Origin: JBMOLK01 sp049325575
GTDB taxonomy: Bacteria > Bacillota > Clostridia > Acetivibrionales > Acetivibrionaceae
Direction of reading: 5' to 3'
Length of the DNA stretch: 22,112 nt
Assembly (NCBI GenBank): GCA_049325575.1
Contig: JBMOLK010000033.1
Coordinates: forward strand, 1 to 22,112
Shown here piece after piece: positions 1 through 7,420 of the stretch; the stretch's first letter is position 1; every line of letters begins with the position of its first letter. A program made the translations under genes and the position numbers. The notes beneath the pieces were generated by a model, which was not told where the DNA came from, did not search any database, and was given only the letters and a program-made list of their open reading frames with translations.

Positions 1-52
1 TCAAGCATTTGTTATATAATATAGATATGCCCTAATTAACTAAACTTGTATG

Positions 53-106
53 TTATATTATTATAGCATAAATATTTTTGTTTTTCCAGCGTCTAATTTT
101 AGCGCT
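53..106 (-). promoter_or_regulatory. Leftward promoter and hairpin at the left edge
   Basis: The minus strand has a TATAAT -10 (60-65) with an extended TGC just upstream, 17 bp from a weak TGGAAA -35 (83-88). It would start RNA near 53, reading out of the window into an unseen gene. Just upstream is a small hairpin (88-106, AGCG/CGCT plus CTAA/TTAG) without a U-run. The rest of 1-155 is AT-rich and holds no gene I can support. No convincing intrinsic terminator for the hyd operon is visible here. Confidence 0.45.
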
Positions 107-155
107 TTAGCGTATATATTTTACACAATATATTATAAAAGATCAACATTTTTAT

Positions 156-1301
156 CTATAAATTCTCTGAAATTTCCTTCAAAGAATTAACAGCAGTTTC
201 AATTTCATCTAAAGTATTAAAACATCCTACGCTTAGCCTTATGGTACCTGTGTTTAAAGTTCCAAGGGTTTCATGGGCAAGAGGCGCACAGTGCAGCCCT
301 GCACGGGAGGCAATACCGTATACCTTATCCAGGACATAACTCACTTCAGTGGATTCGACATTCTCAAAGTTAAAGGAAACAATACCAGAATTCTTTTCTG
401 CTTCGTGTCTGCTATAAATCTTAACTCCCTTAAGCTCCATTATTCCTTCATACAGCCTCTTTATCAGCATGTGCTTATACATGCTGATATTCTCAAGCCC
501 GAAGTTATTTATAAATTCGATTCCGTACCCCAGACCTACTATTCCAGGTGTATTTAAAGTACCGCTTTCAAGTACATCAGGAAATATTTCCGGTTGATAA
601 ATGTTTTCCGAACTGCTGCCGGTTCCTCCATGGATTATCGGTTCAATCTTCACCTTATCCCTTACAAATAACCCGCCTGTCCCCTGTGGCCCCAAAAGAC
701 CCTTGTGGCCCGGAAAAGCCAGCAAATCTATTTTGGATTCGTCTACATCCACCTTGATGGAACCTGCCCCCTGTGAAGCATCTACCAGAAATAAGATCCC
801 TTCTTCAAAGGCAATCTCACCAATATCCTTTACAGGCATGATAATACCGTTAACATTGGATGATAGTGTACACGCGATAAGCTTTGTGTTGGTTTTAATA
901 TTTTTTCTTATATCTTCTGGGTCAATTTCGCCAAACTCATTGCCCCTAACAATAGTCAGCTCAACGTTATTATCCCTCTCTAAGGTTTTAATGGGCCTTA
1001 TTACAGAATTATGCTCCATGCTTGTAGTTATGGCATGGTCTCCAGGCTTTAGCACTCCTTTAATTGCAATATTAAGAGCTTCCGTTGCATTTTTTGTAAA
1101 CACAACCTGCATTGAGTTTCTAATATTGAAGAAATTGGATATGGTTTCACGTGCTTCAAGTACAGCCCTTCCAGACTTGATTGACATCTCGTGCCCTCCC
1201 CTTCCGGAGTTTGCGCAGTATTCCTTCATGCACTTTAGCATCTCGTCATATACTCTTTCAGGCTTTGGATATGAAGTTGCTGCGTTGTCTAGATAAATCA
1301 T
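156..1301 (-). CDS. Class V aminotransferase, cysteine desulfurase family
   Basis: A 381-residue PLP enzyme of the NifS/SufS fold that most resembles the EF2568-type cysteine desulfurase subgroup. It starts MIYLDNAATSYPKP. The probable PLP aspartate is D174 (FLVDASQ), the Schiff-base lysine is K200 (PGHKG), and the candidate persulfide cysteine is C338 in GLHCAP, placed like the SufS catalytic loop. It would take sulfur (or selenium) from cysteine (or selenocysteine). A good ribosome site (AAGGTGGAG) precedes the ATG. It is the last gene of the hyd operon, 21 bp after hydF. Members of this subgroup are often found beside DUF3343 proteins, and here a DUF3343-like domain is fused to HydE in the same operon. 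A role in sulfur supply for hydrogenase maturation is therefore inferred. The exact substrate cannot be read from sequence. Confidence 0.9.
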   Translation of the reverse strand: MIYLDNAATSYPKPERVYDEMLKCMKEYCANSGRGGHEMSIKSGRAVLEARETISNFFNIRNSMQVVFTKNATEALNIAIKGVLKPGDHAITTSMEHNSVIRPIKTLERDNNVELTIVRGNEFGEIDPEDIRKNIKTNTKLIACTLSSNVNGIIMPVKDIGEIAFEEGILFLVDASQGAGSIKVDVDESKIDLLAFPGHKGLLGPQGTGGLFVRDKVKIEPIIHGGTGSSSENIYQPEIFPDVLESGTLNTPGIVGLGYGIEFINNFGLENISMYKHMLIKRLYEGIMELKGVKIYSRHEAEKNSGIVSFNFENVESTEVSYVLDKVYGIASRAGLHCAPLAHETLGTLNTGTIRLSVGCFNTLDEIETAVNSLKEISENL

Positions 1302-1322
1302 TTTGCTCCACCTTTTATATAG

Positions 1323-2546
1323 TTATTCTTCCAAAATCATTGATGCCAGCGGAAAAGGCTTTAATGCACGCTTAAGTATGCCCTGGACATAAGCTATCAG
1401 CATGCCGTAATTAGTTATTGCTACCTCTTTCTCCTTGGCAAAGTTAATTCTATACTGCATTTCCTGCTTATTAAGCATGCATCCGCCGCAGTGAATAATG
1501 GCATCAAACTCACCTATATCTTTAGGGAAATATGTTCCCTGGGCCCATTCAAACTCTATTTCTCCACCTGCTATTTGCCTTATCCATCTTGGAATTTTTA
1601 CTTTTCCAATGTCATCAGCCTGACGGTGGTGCGTACATCCCTCTACAATAAGCACCCTGCTTTTAGGCCTTAATTCCTCAATTTTTTTAAGGCCCTTTAC
1701 CATCTCTACAAGCTCACCCTTGTACCTTGCAAAAAGAATGGAAAAGGAAGTCATGGGAATATCATCTGGGGTATCCGCCGAAACCTTCAAAAAGGCCTGC
1801 GAATCTGTTATGACAAGAGACGGTTTCTTTCTTAGGCTGTTAAATGTCTCCTTTAATTCGTGCTCCTTGGTAACAACAGCTATTGCATCCGACTCTATAA
1901 TATCCCTTATAGTCTGCTGCTGCGGTAGGATAAGACGCCCTTTAGGTGCTGCCTTATCAATGGGTGTAACAAGAACTACTACATCACCCGGGTTTATAAG
2001 ATCCCCAACTATAGTCAGCTGAGACTCATCAAACTTTGCATGCCGGGAGATCTCCTTTTTCAAGTTATCTATCCCGGCTTTTGATTCGGCACTTATTTTG
2101 CATGCAGGAACACCAAGACTCTCTTTATATATATTCAGATCTTCCTCTTTGATATCCCTTATATCGCATTTATTAAAAACAGCTATGGCCTCGATGTTTT
2201 TTTCCTTTATTTTATTTATAAATTCCCTGTCAAATTCAGTTATTCCGTCTTCTGCACTGATAACAACCACTGCAAGGTCTGTTTTTCTTAATACATCATA
2301 TGTTTTTTCTATACGAAGGTTTCCCAAATCTCCAACATCGTCAAAGCCGGCGGTGTCAATAATTACAACAGGACCTAAAGGTAAAAGCTCCATGGTCTTG
2401 TAAACCGGGTCGGTTGTGGTACCCGGAACATCCGATACAACAGCTATGTTTTGGTTTGTCAGGGCATTTATAAGGGTTGACTTACCTGCGTTTCTCCTTC
2501 CGAATATCGATATATGAAGCCTGTTTCCCAAAGGCGTATTATTCAT
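1323..2546 (-). CDS. hydF: [FeFe]-hydrogenase maturation GTPase HydF
   Basis: HydF is the scaffold GTPase on which the [2Fe] subcluster is finished before transfer to the hydrogenase. Counting from the chosen start, the Era/TrmE-like GTPase domain shows a P-loop GRRNAGKS (16-23), switch TTTDPV, DTAG and NKCD. The C-terminal cluster-binding domain carries the family's Cys-x-His ... His-Cys-x-x-Cys set (C304, H306, H352, C353, C356), all present. Length (407 aa) is normal. An upstream in-frame ATG at 2561 abuts an AAAGGA sequence too closely. The ATG at 2546 has GGTGA 8 nt upstream and gives the usual N-terminus (MNNTPLGNRLHI), so I chose it. The gene follows aspA with about 20 bp between them, so translation is probably coupled. 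Confidence 0.96.
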   Translation of the reverse strand: MNNTPLGNRLHISIFGRRNAGKSTLINALTNQNIAVVSDVPGTTTDPVYKTMELLPLGPVVIIDTAGFDDVGDLGNLRIEKTYDVLRKTDLAVVVISAEDGITEFDREFINKIKEKNIEAIAVFNKCDIRDIKEEDLNIYKESLGVPACKISAESKAGIDNLKKEISRHAKFDESQLTIVGDLINPGDVVVLVTPIDKAAPKGRLILPQQQTIRDIIESDAIAVVTKEHELKETFNSLRKKPSLVITDSQAFLKVSADTPDDIPMTSFSILFARYKGELVEMVKGLKKIEELRPKSRVLIVEGCTHHRQADDIGKVKIPRWIRQIAGGEIEFEWAQGTYFPKDIGEFDAIIHCGGCMLNKQEMQYRINFAKEKEVAITNYGMLIAYVQGILKRALKPFPLASMILEE

Positions 2547-2565
2547 ACCGGCGCTCACCATTCCT

Positions 2566-3963
2566 TTATTTCTTTTTTCCCGGCACTCCGGGCTTGGTCA
2601 TCTCTATAGGATTTAGCACATTTTCTACTTCTTCTGGTGATAAAATACCATCTTTTATCAATACTTCTCTTACAGTCATCCCTTCACTCATACATTTTTT
2701 TGCAACCTCTGTAGCCTTCTCATAACCGATATGCCCCAAAAGCGCTGTAACAAGTGTAAAGCTTTGTTCTACCAGCTGCCTGCATCTTTCCTTATCCGCC
2801 TTTATACCTTTAATACACTTATTTATAAAAATCTCAAGTCCGTTGCGAAGTAAATCAAGCACCTCAAACAAACTATCCGCAATAAGCGGTAAAAACGGGT
2901 TTAGCTCCAGCTGGCCCGACTGGGCTGCAATTGTTATTGCCGCATCGTTTCCGATTATTTTAAAAGCCATCTGGTTTATAGCTTCAGGTATTACGGGGTT
3001 TACTTTTCCAGGCATTATGGAGGATCCGGTCTGTACAGGCGGAAGCATTATCTCCCCTATTCCAGCTCTTGGTCCTGAGGACATAAGCCTTAAATCGCTC
3101 GCAATCTTGGAAAGATTAACTGCCGATGTTTTTAGAAGACCTGACACTTCTACAAAGACATCATTATTTTGTGTAGGGTCCATCATGTATTCCGATCTTG
3201 CAAGGCCTATTCCGGTTAGTTCCCTAAGCTTCTCAATGACCATGAATATATACTTTTTTTCTGCGTTAAGCCCGGTACCTGCGGCAGTACCTCCCAGGTT
3301 TACCTGTCTTAATCTCTCTTCCACCTTGTAAAGCCTCCACCTGTCCCTTGAAATTGCCTGGGCCCATGCCCCGAACTCCTGTCCCAGCATAATAGGCACC
3401 GCATCCTGAAGCTGTGTTCTTCCCACTTTTAATATATGGGAAAACTCTTCTTCCTTTTCCTGCAGTGCAGTTTGAAGATCGGCAAAAAGCTCGCTGACGG
3501 GGGTAAGAAGTTTTATGGCTGCAATCCTAACTGCTGTCGGGAAAACGTCGTTGGTAGACTGTGACAAGTTTACATGGTCAAGAGGGTGTACCAGTGAATA
3601 GTCACCCTTACTGCCCCCAAGTATCTCTATTGCTCTATTTGCTATAACCTCATTAACATTCATGTTTGCAGAAGTACCGGCTCCGCCCTGCATGGAGTCT
3701 ACTACAAACTGATCCCTGAAGCTGCCTGCCAATATCTCGTCACATGCATCAATTATGGCAGCTGCAATCTTTTCGTCAAGGATTCTTATTGAATGATTTG
3801 TCAAGGCACAGGCCTTTTTGACCGTAACCATGGCGCTAACCAGTTCCGGATGAATAGGTTTTCCTGATATATTAAAGTTCTCTAAAGCCCTTAATGTGTG
3901 TATACCATAGTATAGACCATCATCTATCTTTTTTTCACCTATAAGATCATGCTCTAGCCTCAT
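2566..3963 (-). CDS. aspA: Aspartate ammonia-lyase (aspartase)
   Basis: Reversibly splits L-aspartate into fumarate and ammonium. It belongs to the fumarase/aspartase superfamily: 465 aa, with TSANMNVNEVIANR near residue 98, the conserved QSTND stretch (135-139), and the signature loop GSSIMPGKVNP (313-323) holding the catalytic serine. Aspartase is preferred over class II fumarase because of overall resemblance to clostridial AspA, but the two are close. The frame is open further upstream (to 3996), but GGAGG sits 5 nt before the ATG at 3963, which fixes the start. It lies between hydE and hydF in the hyd operon. An inferred role is local ammonium supply for the bridgehead amine of the H-cluster dithiomethylamine ligand. 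General aspartate catabolism is the alternative. Confidence 0.93.
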   Translation of the reverse strand: MRLEHDLIGEKKIDDGLYYGIHTLRALENFNISGKPIHPELVSAMVTVKKACALTNHSIRILDEKIAAAIIDACDEILAGSFRDQFVVDSMQGGAGTSANMNVNEVIANRAIEILGGSKGDYSLVHPLDHVNLSQSTNDVFPTAVRIAAIKLLTPVSELFADLQTALQEKEEEFSHILKVGRTQLQDAVPIMLGQEFGAWAQAISRDRWRLYKVEERLRQVNLGGTAAGTGLNAEKKYIFMVIEKLRELTGIGLARSEYMMDPTQNNDVFVEVSGLLKTSAVNLSKIASDLRLMSSGPRAGIGEIMLPPVQTGSSIMPGKVNPVIPEAINQMAFKIIGNDAAITIAAQSGQLELNPFLPLIADSLFEVLDLLRNGLEIFINKCIKGIKADKERCRQLVEQSFTLVTALLGHIGYEKATEVAKKCMSEGMTVREVLIKDGILSPEEVENVLNPIEMTKPGVPGKKK

Positions 3964-4054
3964 AATGACCTCCAAACAGCTTAAAGCCGGATGCATTTAA
4001 AACCGTTCTCGCAACATTTATCATATTTACTAATTTCAATTAGACAGTTTATCA

Positions 4055-5356
4055 TTAAGAATAAATTCTATCAAGCCTTAGGTATGAGGGTAGCTTTCTT
4101 TCTGCTTTCTCTGTTGCATATACTGCTGCCTCAATATCAACCATGTTTTTGTTATCATATATCTTATAGTTTGACCTGTATTTTGCCGGCGTATTGATTA
4201 GCATAATAGTATTTGCACCGGCTTTAAGGGCCCAAACCTGTGCATCCTTACTAAGGGATGCCAAAGCAGTTGTAGATGGTATATAGACCTTCTTGCAGAC
4301 TATACGGGTCACTGCCACAGTTCTTAGTGTCAGGTCAACATCTCCATGAGGAATGTTCTCATAGGGTGTTCCGACTGCCGGAATAAAGGGACCAATCCCT
4401 ATCATGTTTATGCCCATTTCCTTAAAGTAAATTATATCATCTGCAATATCTTCAAGGGTCTGTCCCGGAAGCCCGATAATATTTCCCGACCCGTTTATAT
4501 ATCCAAGCTCCTTAAGCCAGCCGGAGCACTTAAGTCTCTCATCAAAATCATCATCCGGGTGAATCTCTTTAAAAAGCTGCCTGTTTGTAGTTTCAACCTT
4601 AAGAAGAAAGTTATCAGCTCCTGCATTTTTTAGCAGCTCATACTCTTCAAAGGACTTTTCCCCCACACTTAAAGTTATTCTCATTCCTGTTTTATCTTTT
4701 ATCTTTCTAACAAGATCTGCCAGCTTCTGGGTAGACCAGAACTGATCCTCTCCCGATTGAAGTATTACCGTCTTAAGCCCAATTTCATGAAGGTAATCTA
4801 CCACCTCCATAATTTCAGTTTCATCCATTCTATATCTTTGAACACCCTCATTTTGAGCATTAATTCCGCAGTATTTGCAGCTTTTTCTGCAGTGGTTTGA
4901 AAACTCTATGGCTCCTCTGATTTCTACCACATCTCCAACGGTTTCTTTTCTTATTCTGTCTGCTGCAGAGTAGATTGCCTCTATCTCCTTTTCCTTTTTA
5001 GTTGACAAAAGGTAGATAATATCGTCCTTTGAAAGGTCATCCCCCTCTTCAATCTTCTCCAATATTTTTAAGAACTCTTTGGTCACAGACATACCGAGTT
5101 TTTTATCGATAAGTCCCTGGAGCTTCATTTTCTTATCCTCAAGGATACTGTTTACTTCAATTTTGTTTTCTTCCAATAGTGATCTGGTCTTCTCAAGGTC
5201 TATTCCCTTGATCTTAACAGCTATGGCACAAACCGTACCCGACTCCGGGGGTGCAGGTACAAGGTCGGTATAAATGCTGTTATTCTTTAAAATCTTATTT
5301 ATAAGAAGCATTTGGGCTGTATTTTTAGCAAGTATCAGGTAAGCTTTATCTTCCAA
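4055..5356 (-). CDS. hydE: Radical SAM maturase HydE with N-terminal DUF3343-like domain
   Basis: HydE is a radical SAM enzyme that acts on the Fe-CO-CN synthon made by HydG during H-cluster assembly. The core (about 89-433) has the cluster motif CRKSCKYC (C156, C160, C163), then LQSGED and GLPGQT stretches typical of HydE. The protein is 433 aa against about 350 for most HydE. The extra N-terminus (about 4-72) resembles DUF3343 (putative Se/S carrier-like), with PAPPESGTVC ending in a single cysteine, C43, where that family usually has a conserved cysteine. The C-terminal cysteines that bind an accessory [2Fe-2S] cluster in some HydE are absent. The start is TTG, 7 nt after AGGAAG, and no better start exists downstream. 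The 105-bp gap after hydG shows no terminator, so co-transcription is likely. Confidence 0.93.
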   Translation of the reverse strand: MEDKAYLILAKNTAQMLLINKILKNNSIYTDLVPAPPESGTVCAIAVKIKGIDLEKTRSLLEENKIEVNSILEDKKMKLQGLIDKKLGMSVTKEFLKILEKIEEGDDLSKDDIIYLLSTKKEKEIEAIYSAADRIRKETVGDVVEIRGAIEFSNHCRKSCKYCGINAQNEGVQRYRMDETEIMEVVDYLHEIGLKTVILQSGEDQFWSTQKLADLVRKIKDKTGMRITLSVGEKSFEEYELLKNAGADNFLLKVETTNRQLFKEIHPDDDFDERLKCSGWLKELGYINGSGNIIGLPGQTLEDIADDIIYFKEMGINMIGIGPFIPAVGTPYENIPHGDVDLTLRTVAVTRIVCKKVYIPSTTALASLSKDAQVWALKAGANTIMLINTPAKYRSNYKIYDNKNMVDIEAAVYATEKAERKLPSYLRLDRIYS

Positions 5357-5461
5357 AGCCGCACTTCCTTCCTTATTCTAAAAGTCTTTTTAAATAGAGC
5401 TGTAATAGTTATTAACATAATCCTTTAAATACTGAAATTCCTTTAAAGCAGTGTGGCATAA

Positions 5462-6829
5462 TCAGAAATAAATATCTCTTTTGCCCTCTTCTATCTCTTT
5501 TAGCTTCTCTATGGTTGATTGCTTTATCTTTTCATCCTCTATTTCTTCTAATGCCCTGGCTATTATATCCTGGCCTTTTTCCCTCAAGGTCTCGTTTCCA
5601 TAATCGATAAGGTTTTCCTTAAATGTAAGTATGGCATTGGGCTGACAAAACTCATGAATCTCTCCGCCCTTTGCGTACTCCATGAAATTCTCTCCTGTCC
5701 TGCATCTTCTATAGCAAGCTGTGCAAAAGCTAGGTATATAGCCTTTATCACATATGGTCTCAAGCATTTTAGGAAGGCTTCTATGGTCGCTAACTTCGAA
5801 TTGATCTGCCTTATCATCGTCTTCCTTATATCCGCCGGGATTTGTTTTTGATCCTGCACTTATCTGTGACACCCCGATGCTTAAAAGCTCATCCCTGAAC
5901 TCGGCCCTTTCCCTGGTAGACAGTATAATACCGGTATATGGGACAGCCAATCTGTAAATTGCGATAATCTTTTTAAAATCCATATCATTTACCGAATAAG
6001 GAATCTCATCAAGCCCCCAGCCTAATGCAGGACGAAGCCTTGGAACGGATATTGTATGAGGACCTACACCATACTTTTCCTCAAAGTGCATACAGTGCAT
6101 TAAAAGTCCTAATACTTCAAACCGGTAGTCATAAAGGCCAAGCAGTGCTCCTACCCCTACATCGTCTATCCCTGCTTCAAATGCTCTGTCAATGGCAGTA
6201 ATCCTCCAGTCATAATCGGCTTTTAACCCTATAGGATGCATCTTTTTATAGACTTCTCTGTTATAGGTCTCCTGGAATATTACATACGTTCCTATACCGG
6301 CTTCCTTTAATTCCTTATACTCTTCCACCTTCATTGGAGCGGCTTCAACATTTATCCTTCTAATGTCTGCCGCTTTATAAATAGCATCCATTGCAGAAGT
6401 CAGATGTCTGACACTTGTCTTCTTAGGGTCCTCTCCGCAAATCAAAAGAATTCTTTTATGCCCCTGCTGCTCCATGGCTTTTGCTTCGTTTACTATCTCA
6501 TCAATACCAAGGGTTCTTCTGTGAAGCTCCTTATTATCACGCCTAAAGCCGCAGTACAGGCAGTTATTTGTACATTCGTTGCTGGTATAGAGAGGGGCAA
6601 ACAAAACCACCCTTTTTCCATATATTTTGTTCTTAACATATTTTGCGGCATCGAAAAGTTCTTCCAAAAGCTCCTCATCTTCAACATAAAGAAGCTTTGC
6701 AACCTCTTCAAGGGCAAGCCCTTTGCATTCTTTAGCTTTTAAAATGATTTCCCTTATATTAGGCTTTTGAGTATTTTTTGCACTCTCAAGAAGTGATAAA
6801 ATCTGCCCTTCATTAATGAAATCTACCAT
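5462..6829 (-). CDS. hydG: Radical SAM tyrosine lyase HydG
   Basis: HydG cleaves tyrosine to p-cresol and a glycyl fragment that yields CO and cyanide, building the Fe(CO)2(CN) unit of the [FeFe]-hydrogenase H-cluster. At 455 aa it is slightly short for the family but complete. The radical SAM motif is CTNNCLYC (C86, C90, C93). The C-terminal auxiliary cluster motif Cys-x2-Cys-x22-Cys is present (C369, C372, C395), which separates HydG from ThiH. It ends in the common RDIYF tail. A GGGGTTGA stretch precedes the ATG. It is the first gene of the hyd operon and follows a promoter and structured leader with a terminator (6862-7083). Confidence 0.97.
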   Translation of the reverse strand: MVDFINEGQILSLLESAKNTQKPNIREIILKAKECKGLALEEVAKLLYVEDEELLEELFDAAKYVKNKIYGKRVVLFAPLYTSNECTNNCLYCGFRRDNKELHRRTLGIDEIVNEAKAMEQQGHKRILLICGEDPKKTSVRHLTSAMDAIYKAADIRRINVEAAPMKVEEYKELKEAGIGTYVIFQETYNREVYKKMHPIGLKADYDWRITAIDRAFEAGIDDVGVGALLGLYDYRFEVLGLLMHCMHFEEKYGVGPHTISVPRLRPALGWGLDEIPYSVNDMDFKKIIAIYRLAVPYTGIILSTRERAEFRDELLSIGVSQISAGSKTNPGGYKEDDDKADQFEVSDHRSLPKMLETICDKGYIPSFCTACYRRCRTGENFMEYAKGGEIHEFCQPNAILTFKENLIDYGNETLREKGQDIIARALEEIEDEKIKQSTIEKLKEIEEGKRDIYF

Positions 6830-6861
6830 GAGTCAACCCCCTAAAATATTTTACGCTCTGC

Positions 6862-6908
6862 CATAATAAAAAACTCTTCAGGACCTTATAAATAGTCATG
6901 AAGAGTTT
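6862..6908 (-). terminator. Intrinsic terminator in the hydG leader (attenuator)
   Basis: Minus-strand arms at 6899-6908 and 6871-6880 (AAACTCTTCA/TGAAGAGTTT, 10 perfect bp), with three further pairs GAC/GTC inside, are followed by a T-run. It lies between the leader promoter and hydG, about 35 nt before the hydG start. A competing helix is visible: the GAAGTGTT complement at 6921-6928 can pair with the 5' terminator arm (6900-6907) at 7 of 8 positions, which would dissolve the terminator. Part of it may simply end TM1266-gene transcripts. Confidence 0.75.
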
Positions 6909-7047
6909 ATAGATGCAAGTAACACTTCTATTCCCCCTTCGATAAGACCAAATCCGTCTCGTCAGGTAATATTTAAATAAAATTTCCTTGATGTCAGGAT
7001 TTCTCCCCTCATCTTAGAAAATCAACACTATCAAGTTTTAGTATATG
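6909..7047 (-). promoter_or_regulatory. Structured 5' leader of the hyd operon, riboswitch-like, class not recognised
   Basis: Between the leader promoter and the terminator lies about 140 nt of RNA with non-random structure. Pairings found by hand: a hairpin with arms GAUG/CAUC and AGG/CCU, flanked by UUUCU/AGGAAA; a second hairpin GAGAC/GUCUU closed by UAUU(A)CCU with AGG(GGG)AAUA; and a possible closing helix AGAUG (7010-7014) with CAUCU (6911-6915), next to the antiterminator strand. I compared it from memory with TPP, SAM, lysine, FMN, cobalamin, c-di-GMP, c-di-AMP, manganese, guanidine and T-box leaders and saw no match to their conserved cores. Function as a sensor is inference. Confidence 0.5.
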
Positions 7048-7053
7048 AATAAT

Positions 7054-7083
7054 ATTATACTGCTAAAATCAATTTGATGTTAA
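7054..7083 (-). promoter_or_regulatory. Sigma-A type promoter of the hydG operon
   Basis: Minus-strand TTAACA (-35, 7078-7083) and TATAAT (-10, 7054-7059), spacer 18 bp. RNA would start near 7047. It begins only about 10 bp past the stop of the TM1266-family gene, so the hyd operon can be transcribed independently of that gene. Confidence 0.65.
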
Positions 7084-7092
7084 TAAAAATCG

Positions 7093-7344
7093 CTAATATG
7101 TTATAGCAACTTTTGCCTTGATGCCGTTAATACTGCCTAACTTACCCGCCAGAGCACCTATTTCGTCATTGGTTCCGTCAACAATTATGGATATTACCGA
7201 GATGCCCTTCTCCTTATACGGAATCCCCATTCTTCCCACAATTATGCCACCATAATCGCTTAGTATCTCGTTTACCTTTTTTGATGTCTCCTCACGGTTA
7301 TTGACTACAATTCCAATAACGGCAACCCTATTATTATTTTCCAT
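7093..7344 (-). CDS. TM1266-family putative iron-only hydrogenase system regulator
   Basis: An 83-residue protein resembling the small TM1266 family, which travels with HydE/F/G genes and has an ACT/NikR-C-like ferredoxin fold. Visible features are the first strand RVAVIGIVVNN, the helix with REETSKKVNEIL, the strand GIIVGRMGIPY and the end VISIIVDGTNDEI...IKAKVAITY, matching a beta-alpha-beta repeat. No DNA-binding helix or metal-ligand cluster is evident. The regulatory role is assigned from genomic association only. GAGGT lies 7 nt before the ATG. It has its own promoter (7379-7406) and is followed by the hyd operon promoter, so it may be mono- or co-transcribed with hydG. Confidence 0.85.
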   Translation of the reverse strand: MENNNRVAVIGIVVNNREETSKKVNEILSDYGGIIVGRMGIPYKEKGISVISIIVDGTNDEIGALAGKLGSINGIKAKVAITY

Positions 7345-7378
7345 ATGAAGACCTCGTTAAAAAATTAACTATATATTA

Positions 7379-7406
7379 ATTATACCAAATAATGAAAAGA
7401 TGTAAA
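7379..7406 (-). promoter_or_regulatory. Extended -10 promoter of the TM1266-family gene
   Basis: Minus-strand TTTACA (7401-7406), 16-bp spacer ending in TGG, then TATAAT (7379-7384). The TGnTATAAT form is a strong extended -10. It sits between the MerR stop codon and the gene. Confidence 0.65.
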
Positions 7407-7420
7407 CAGAAATTTCATCC

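Noticed and set aside
601..1296. 231-codon plus-strand open frame
   Set aside because: Lies wholly opposite the cysteine desulfurase-like gene, has no ribosome site or family features, and follows its codon periodicity. It is a shadow.
2843..3331. 162-codon plus-strand open frame
   Set aside because: Complement of the aspA coding sequence, with no independent support.
5388..5461. Possible read-through extension of HydG past its TGA (about 24 codons, peptide-like)
   Set aside because: HydG already ends in the usual RDIYF tail. No selenocysteine-insertion or recoding structure is apparent, and the extension has no known counterpart.
6909..7047. T-box, SAM, TPP, lysine or c-di-GMP riboswitch in the hydG leader
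   Set aside because: None of the conserved cores I know (for example AGGGUGG-ACCGCG of T-boxes, CUGAGA/ACCUGAUCUGG of TPP) can be found, so no named class is claimed.
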